9,831 nucleotides of DNA. Origin: Methanobacteriota archaeon. GTDB lineage: Archaea; Thermoplasmatota; Poseidoniia; Poseidoniales; Poseidoniaceae. A program made the position numbers and the translations under genes. The stretch is from positions 10,429-20,259 of the forward strand of contig PAMN02000041.1 of the NCBI GenBank assembly GCA_002707335.2, read 5' to 3'. The notes below the pieces were generated by a model. That model searched no databases and had not been told where the DNA came from. It saw only the letters and a list, made by a program, of their open reading frames with translations. The first letter of the stretch is position 1, and every line of letters begins with the position of its first letter. Below are positions 5,550 through 9,831 of this stretch, one piece after another.

Positions 5550-6784
5550 ATTCTACTACTTGGGACGTGCTTTGAAGCAGACAGTTTTATCGAATCTTCT
5601 AAGCGTTTTTTTATGGATTCATTCAACTTTTCAGTTGAATGTATTTTCAATAAGCAATCACCTTGATTCACTGATTCACCCAAATTCCTAGACAGTACTG
5701 CACCGACGCCATGATTGATGTCTGGGGAAGAACCGGTTCTGCCGGCTCCCAATTCACAAAGTATAGTGCCGATTTCATATGCATCAATTTCCGATAGATA
5801 TCCCGATGATTGTGCATTAATCTCTGTTATTACATCACTCCTCTGTAAAACACTCCATGGATTGTCAACGAGTTTTGTAACCGTTTCAGCAGATACTCCT
5901 TGACGTTCACACATTTTGCCAAATTCTTGTAGTGCTCTACCATTAGTAATTACTTCTCTTATGTCAAATCCTAATGCGTCAGCCTGTGCATAAACCAATT
6001 CCATGGTATCGTCTGGACCTTGGCCCTTTAGACATTCAATACACTCGACGATTTCATGACTGTTGCCAAACATATTACCGATTGGATTGTCCATCTCAGT
6101 GATTTGAGCAGTAACCTGCATCCCCAACGAGTTGCCGGTTGCTACCATTGATCTTGCAAGTGCTCTTGCATCCTCATGAGTTTTCATGAATGCAGCGTTC
6201 CCACATTTAACATCTAAAACTAATTTTTCTAATCCCTCTGCGGCCTTTTTAGAAATTATTGAAGCGGTGATTAAACCGATTTGAGGAACAGTACCTGTTA
6301 TGTCCCTTATTGAATACAATATGCGGTCAGCGGGAGCAATATCTTCGGTTTGTCGAGAAATAAAGCAAGGGTTGTTTTTCATTTCCTCAAGTGTCAACCC
6401 TGTATTGAATCCAGGAATTGATTCCAACTTATCGATAGTCCCACCTGTGTGTGCTAGGCCTCTGCCAGCAAGCATTGGAACTGTAGCTCCAACTGCTCTA
6501 AGCGCAGGAGCCAAGATTATGCTCATTTTGTCGCCAACTCCTCCAGTTGAATGTTTATCGACACGGTTTGGCTGTACTGTCATCTTTTCGCCAGCGTTTA
6601 GCATCGAATATGTCAAATTAGATGTTTCAGTTTCAGATAATCCGTTAATCTGACAAGCCATCAATAGAGCACCTAGTTGCTCTCTTGGAATTGAGTCAAT
6701 ATTTCCACAAATAAATTTGAATGATTCCAATGAGATTTCTTTACCATCTCTTTTTGCTTCAAGTATTTGCGGCATTGATTGCAT
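5531..6784 (-). CDS. deoA: Thymidine/pyrimidine-nucleoside phosphorylase
   Basis: The enzyme catalyses thymidine (or other pyrimidine nucleoside) + phosphate to base + (deoxy)ribose 1-phosphate. At 417 residues it has the bacterial/human-type layout and lacks the roughly 80-residue N-terminal extension of archaeal AMP phosphorylase (about 500 residues). Phosphate-site residues KHSTGGVGD (Lys77-Asp85) are present, followed by the signature AGRGLAHTGGTIDKLESIPG at 106-125. The first residue of this signature is usually Ser, but is Ala here. The pyrimidine-site residues Arg160, Ser175 and Lys179 keep the E. coli spacings (R171/S186/K190). The C-terminal domain has LGAGRTG and the QGDCLLKIHS block. 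The start at 6784 follows an AGGTGGC site and is 8 bp after the dioxygenase stop. It is probably the last gene of its operon. Uridine use instead of thymidine cannot be ruled out. Confidence 0.92.
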   Translation of the reverse strand: MQSMPQILEAKRDGKEISLESFKFICGNIDSIPREQLGALLMACQINGLSETETSNLTYSMLNAGEKMTVQPNRVDKHSTGGVGDKMSIILAPALRAVGATVPMLAGRGLAHTGGTIDKLESIPGFNTGLTLEEMKNNPCFISRQTEDIAPADRILYSIRDITGTVPQIGLITASIISKKAAEGLEKLVLDVKCGNAAFMKTHEDARALARSMVATGNSLGMQVTAQITEMDNPIGNMFGNSHEIVECIECLKGQGPDDTMELVYAQADALGFDIREVITNGRALQEFGKMCERQGVSAETVTKLVDNPWSVLQRSDVITEINAQSSGYLSEIDAYEIGTILCELGAGRTGSSPDINHGVGAVLSRNLGESVNQGDCLLKIHSTEKLNESIKKRLEDSIKLSASKHVPSSRIIEIIS

Positions 6785-6787
6785 GTT

Positions 6788-6793
6788 GCCACC
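6788..6793 (-). promoter_or_regulatory. Shine-Dalgarno site of the phosphorylase gene
   Basis: The minus strand GGTGGC, beginning at the last base of the upstream stop codon TAG and ending three bases before the ATG at 6784, is a partial match to the GGTGAT consensus used elsewhere in this window. It supports the chosen start. Confidence 0.5.
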
Positions 6794-7725
6794 TAAGATG
6801 CCAATCCAATTTCAACCAATCTTTGATGTAAATATTCACCGGCAGTTATTGGATCATACAAAGCCTCTCCACCGGTTTTTTCAATAAACTCAGGTAATGG
6901 TGTTAGGTCAATTTCATTTCTTGGGTGGACAAACATAGGCATTGAATATCTATCGCTGTTATTGTCTGGCGGATTGATTACCCTATGAGTGGTTGATTTG
7001 AATAATCCATTTGTCAGATTTTGTAACATGTCACCACTATCAACGATGATGTGTTCGTGGTGTCCCTCAACTTCAATCCATGTTCCGTCATGGTCCATAA
7101 CTTGCAGACCATCTGCTGTTGCACCAACTAGCAGAGTAATCAAATTGATATCCTCATGCTGTGCACTTCTAACAGCACCTTCGGGTGAATTTTCGCCTAG
7201 TGCAGGATAATGAATTACTCTTAGAATTGTGTTGCCATTTGTGGTCATTGAAGGAAGCCAATCCTCTTCTTTACCAAGGTAAATGGAAGCGGCTGAAAGA
7301 AGTTCTAGGCTCATGGATTCCATTGCATTGTATAGTCCATCTATGGACTCTTCAAATTCATTCGATTCTGCAGGCCAAATATTTTTTGGAAAATCAGGGT
7401 CATCAATTGTTCTTCCAGTTTGCCAGAATTCTTTCAAATCTGGTGCTGGATTATCTTTAGCATGTTCAACGCCATAAGGCGTATATCCTCTTTGTCGAGA
7501 AATCTTTGATTGTTCGTATTTTGATTTGATACCTTGGGGTAAATTGAAGAAATCTTCTGCAACTTCGTACGATTTCGATATTGCATCTGCACTTATACCG
7601 TGACCAGTTAGAGCGAAGAAGCCTATGTCCTGCAGAGCATCACCGACGTGATTAATGAATCGCTCTCTCCTTTCACCGCCAGCTCTCCAGTCTGACAAAT
7701 CGCAAACAGTTAATGTTCTAGTCAT
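6793..7725 (-). CDS. 2-oxoglutarate/Fe(II)-dependent dioxygenase, isopenicillin N synthase-like
   Basis: A 310-residue oxygenase of the IPNS-like (plant-type 2OG oxygenase) family, which couples decarboxylation of 2-oxoglutarate to oxidation of a small substrate. The N-terminal domain (DIGFFALTGHGI, then EDFFNLP) is typical of the family. The jelly-roll core holds the iron ligands His190-x-Asp192 in QHEDINLITLL and His247 in STTHRVINP, with Arg259 in RYSMPMF for the 2-oxoglutarate carboxylate. The closest look-alikes I recall are unassigned bacterial members with DLKEFW and an H-x-D-INLITLL block. The start at 7725 is one base after the stop of the upstream gene and follows GTGAT; an ATG at 7752 would overlap that gene by 26 bases. 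The substrate is unknown. The next gene makes free thymine, and fungal thymine 7-hydroxylase belongs to this same family, which suggests a candidate substrate by inference only. Confidence 0.88.
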   Translation of the reverse strand: MTRTLTVCDLSDWRAGGERRERFINHVGDALQDIGFFALTGHGISADAISKSYEVAEDFFNLPQGIKSKYEQSKISRQRGYTPYGVEHAKDNPAPDLKEFWQTGRTIDDPDFPKNIWPAESNEFEESIDGLYNAMESMSLELLSAASIYLGKEEDWLPSMTTNGNTILRVIHYPALGENSPEGAVRSAQHEDINLITLLVGATADGLQVMDHDGTWIEVEGHHEHIIVDSGDMLQNLTNGLFKSTTHRVINPPDNNSDRYSMPMFVHPRNEIDLTPLPEFIEKTGGEALYDPITAGEYLHQRLVEIGLAS

Positions 7726-7726
7726 T

Positions 7727-8476
7727 TTAATCACGGGAATTAATTTTGGCAATCAATTTCAACACTTCAATGTAAAGCCATACCAGTGTTATCAAAAGAC
7801 CAAATGCTGCATACCATTCCATGTTTTTTGGAGCACCAAACTTCACACCGTTTTCAATCGCTGAGAAATCCAGAATTAAACATAAAGCAGCGACACCTGT
7901 GAATACCACACTGATTCCAATTCCGATTGGTCCGTTACTGTGCAAAAATGGAACACTTGTTCCCATGAATGAAAGTATGAAATTGAACATATAAATCATC
8001 ATGATTGCAAATACCATGGATACTACAGCCAATGTCAATTTTTGTGTGGCCTGTATAATTCTCATTCTGTAAAGCGTAAGCATTGTGATAAAGACTGCAA
8101 CGGTTCCCACCAATGCTTGTAATACAACACCTTCACTACCACCAAGGTAGTAATATTCAACATAGAACGAGAATGCACCAACAAACAATCCCTCTAAGAT
8201 AGCATATATCCCAATCAAGACCTGTGGTTGCGCTGGTCTAATCCAGAAGACTGCTATTGCTATCACGGCACCACCAAGTCCTCCACCAATGGTGAAAATC
8301 CCAGTATATCCTGGGTTTTGAAGACATATTGAATAAGCAATTAAGGCAGTTATTCCAACAAATCCTAGCATTGTTAGTGTTTTGCTAATAGTTCCTTCAA
8401 GGGACATTCTTTCTGAACCCATTCCTGGCTGGAAATATTTTGGGTTGAGGGCGGGGTTACTCTGTCTGTACACCAT
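7727..8476 (-). CDS. Bax inhibitor-1/YccA-like membrane protein
   Basis: A 249-residue integral membrane protein with seven predicted helices at about 32-52, 60-79, 84-105, 116-135, 147-171, 182-203 and 219-241. The N-terminal RQSNPALNPKYF and the segment ERMSLEGTISKT mark the prokaryotic Bax1-I subgroup. The C-terminal LILDFSAIENGV, GAPKNMEWYAAFGLL and VWLYIEVLKLIAK are the best conserved parts. Asp203 and Glu237 may form the acidic pair that in Bacillus YetJ gates a calcium leak (the second residue is Asp there); this is inference. The start is ATG 8476; a TTG at 8485 would add three residues. No good Shine-Dalgarno site lies close by. It sits 38 bp after the PLD gene and one base before the dioxygenase, so it is likely in the same operon. 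Its physiological role is unknown. Confidence 0.9.
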   Translation of the reverse strand: MVYRQSNPALNPKYFQPGMGSERMSLEGTISKTLTMLGFVGITALIAYSICLQNPGYTGIFTIGGGLGGAVIAIAVFWIRPAQPQVLIGIYAILEGLFVGAFSFYVEYYYLGGSEGVVLQALVGTVAVFITMLTLYRMRIIQATQKLTLAVVSMVFAIMMIYMFNFILSFMGTSVPFLHSNGPIGIGISVVFTGVAALCLILDFSAIENGVKFGAPKNMEWYAAFGLLITLVWLYIEVLKLIAKINSRD

Positions 8477-8514
8477 GTGACTCAAACAGCGATGAGACCA
8501 CTCCTTTGTGAATC

Positions 8515-9831
8515 TTATGCGTTATTTTCCTCAATCTGTTGCATATACCACTCATGTAGTTGGTCTTCAGTCCAACCAGATTCAAGGTATTTCTCAACTT
8601 GCTCTGAGTCCCAACCTGGGAATTTACTCATGTCGATTCCAGATGATTTCTCAACTTCTTCAGAGCCGTCTACTACAGACGAGTCCCATGTTTTTGCTCC
8701 TTCAACATCCTCGATGTTCATCGCACCATCATCTTCATTTGGATTCCTCAAGAGGAAGAATAGTGCTCCACCGAATACTATAGCGCCCAAGGTGATTAGA
8801 ATGATCATGAAGTTCAAGCCGGATGAAGAACTTCCTCCCTCGGAATTATCAGTAGATTTTTGCTGATTTTGTTTGCCAGAGCAGCCATTAGAATCGGTTG
8901 CTGTGTTAGGTGGCGTATCTGCACACTCATCCTCTGAATCAATTACACCGTCTCCATCTGTATCCGCATCCGGTTGAATATCTTGAGAAAGTTGTTCTTG
9001 AGAACAACCGTCAGAATCAACAGCAGCGTCACCTACAGTCCCAGGGCACTCATCTTCTTCATCAATTACACCATCGGAATCTTCGTCGCTTGGAGTTACT
9101 ACAACGTCTGGAACACAACCATATGCGTCGCTATCTTTTACTCCATCGGAATCTGCGTCTTCTAGAATTAGGGCGTCAGTTGCAGAAATGCTACTATTTT
9201 GGGATGCCCAGATAATCTCATCAGCATCGAGAATACAATCTCCGTCCGTATCATTTGAATTTGGATTTGAGTTATAGGAAAATTCTCCTAGATTAGTAAT
9301 TCCGTCGTTGTCATTATCCATGTCTGAGTCAGACTGTGTTCTATCTAATCCATTTTCTAATTCCCAGTAATCTGGAATCCCATCAATATCAGTGTCTGTT
9401 GTTGAATCGAGTCTAGACCAGTCTTCCCAAAACGATTGTTCGTAGACGGCTGCAATATTTTCGGAAACTATGGCTAATCCCATTTCTCGATTTCTTAGAA
9501 TTGAATTGTCTCCCCAGTTTATGCTCGAAATTAATACTGTTTCACCGTCAATGATCATTCCTTTGTTGTGCAATTTTGTTACAGTGTCATTTTCAGCCAT
9601 CAATATTGCTTCAACATCTCCCGACCAACTGTTTAATTCATTAACAGCCTCTCTTATTCCTGGATTGTCATTGACATAGTGCTGATTTATCGCCATTCTA
9701 ATGGTAACGCCTCTCGCAGCTGCATCTTCTAGAGATTCGACGAGTGGATTGCTTTGCCAGCCCCAATACCAATCCATTTCGAAGTATTGCAGAGATAGCA
9801 AAATTTCAGTATCTGCAGAATTAATCAAGTC
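8515..9831 (-). CDS. Surface-anchored phospholipase D-like protein with TSP3 calcium-binding repeats (N-terminus beyond right edge)
   Basis: The frame is open to the right edge (GAC TTG ATT at the edge; the TTG is internal, not a start), so only the C-terminal 438 residues are seen. Numbering from that TTG codon, residues 1-140 are a PLD-superfamily half-domain with a complete HKD motif, His87-x-Lys89-x4-Asp94, followed by SSINWGDNS. This is probably the second HKD, the first lying outside. Residues 145-316 carry Asp-rich thrombospondin type 3 repeats (DTDIDG, DNDNDGI, DTDGDC, DADSDGV, DEDSDGV, DTDGDGV), with Cys pairs in the last two. A Ser/Gly-rich linker leads to one membrane helix at about 338-361. 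The cytoplasmic tail is acidic and ends in WDSEQVEKYLESGWTEDQL. This implies an extracellular enzyme held at the membrane. The target may be lipid or nucleic acid; the HKD fold alone does not decide. It is the first visible gene of the right-hand operon. Confidence 0.85.
   Translation of the reverse strand, partial: DLINSADTEILLSLQYFEMDWYWGWQSNPLVESLEDAAARGVTIRMAINQHYVNDNPGIREAVNELNSWSGDVEAILMAENDTVTKLHNKGMIIDGETVLISSINWGDNSILRNREMGLAIVSENIAAVYEQSFWEDWSRLDSTTDTDIDGIPDYWELENGLDRTQSDSDMDNDNDGITNLGEFSYNSNPNSNDTDGDCILDADEIIWASQNSSISATDALILEDADSDGVKDSDAYGCVPDVVVTPSDEDSDGVIDEEDECPGTVGDAAVDSDGCSQEQLSQDIQPDADTDGDGVIDSEDECADTPPNTATDSNGCSGKQNQQKSTDNSEGGSSSSGLNFMIILITLGAIVFGGALFFLLRNPNEDDGAMNIEDVEGAKTWDSSVVDGSEEVEKSSGIDMSKFPGWDSEQVEKYLESGWTEDQLHEWYMQQIEENNA
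8881..9087 (-). repeat. Two tandem TSP3 repeat units within the PLD-like gene
   Basis: Units at 9004-9087 and 8881-8964 each encode an Asp-rich loop, then GVID-x-EDEC, a spacer, and DSDGCS or DSNGCS. The two units are the same length (28 residues) and clearly related, joined by 13 residues. They are the best-preserved part of the series of calcium-binding repeats spanning about 8881-9396; the earlier units are more diverged and shorter. Confidence 0.75.

Noticed and set aside
7726..7752. Longer start of the dioxygenase at 7752
   Set aside because: It would overlap the Bax inhibitor-like gene; the ATG at 7725 follows a GTGAT site and matches the family N-terminus.
8477..9215. Plus-strand frames at 8477-8866 and 8910-9215
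   Set aside because: They are antisense to the Asp-rich repeats of the PLD-like gene; their low-complexity Ser/Leu/His/Arg-rich text is the expected shadow.
8881..9396. Repeated blocks, considered as a CRISPR array
   Set aside because: The repeats vary in sequence and spacing, and translate to Asp-rich calcium-binding protein repeats.

Overview
The window looks archaeal, most likely a planktonic marine euryarchaeon of the Marine Group II/III (Thermoplasmatota) type. What is seen directly: AT-rich DNA, tightly packed genes, TATA-like boxes placed about 25-27 bp before leaderless ATG codons or before the tRNA, and Shine-Dalgarno sites of the form GGAGGTGAT at internal operon genes. The protein content also fits: a TrmB-like regulator, bacterial-looking metabolic enzymes, a class II photolyase, and a surface protein with thrombospondin type 3 (TSP3) repeats and a membrane anchor. 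The lineage is inferred from this style; no rRNA or marker gene is present.

Left part (1-1937). A minus-strand operon runs ribA (GTP cyclohydrolase II) -> BCP/PrxQ-like peroxiredoxin -> TrmB-like regulator. The regulator runs off the left edge. It is a real 253-codon open frame that is easy to miss because it has no stop in the window. An intergenic region of about 90 bp (1846-1937) holds two back-to-back TATA boxes.

Middle part (1938-5399). A plus-strand operon runs Nudix hydrolase -> class II CPD photolyase -> SRPBCC-SDR39U1 fusion protein, with gaps of 8 and 4 bp. The divergent pair of operons reads as a light/oxidative-stress block: flavin synthesis, peroxide removal, nucleotide clean-up and photorepair. 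This joint role is inference.

Right part (5403-9831). All on the minus strand: a surface PLD/TSP3 protein (N-terminus off the right edge) -> Bax-inhibitor-1-like membrane protein -> IPNS-like 2-oxoglutarate/Fe(II) dioxygenase -> thymidine phosphorylase, with gaps of 38, 1 and 8 bp. A tRNA-Asn(GTT) with its own TATA box follows, ending three bases from the convergent SDR stop codon. The dioxygenase/thymidine phosphorylase pair suggests a testable thymine-oxidation hypothesis.

There is no stretch above 300 bases without a gene, and no IS element, CRISPR array, rRNA or origin was seen. I found no clearly new defence or mobile system. The points worth following are the divergent stress block, the shifted cysteine in the peroxiredoxin, the dioxygenase/phosphorylase pair and the anchored PLD protein.
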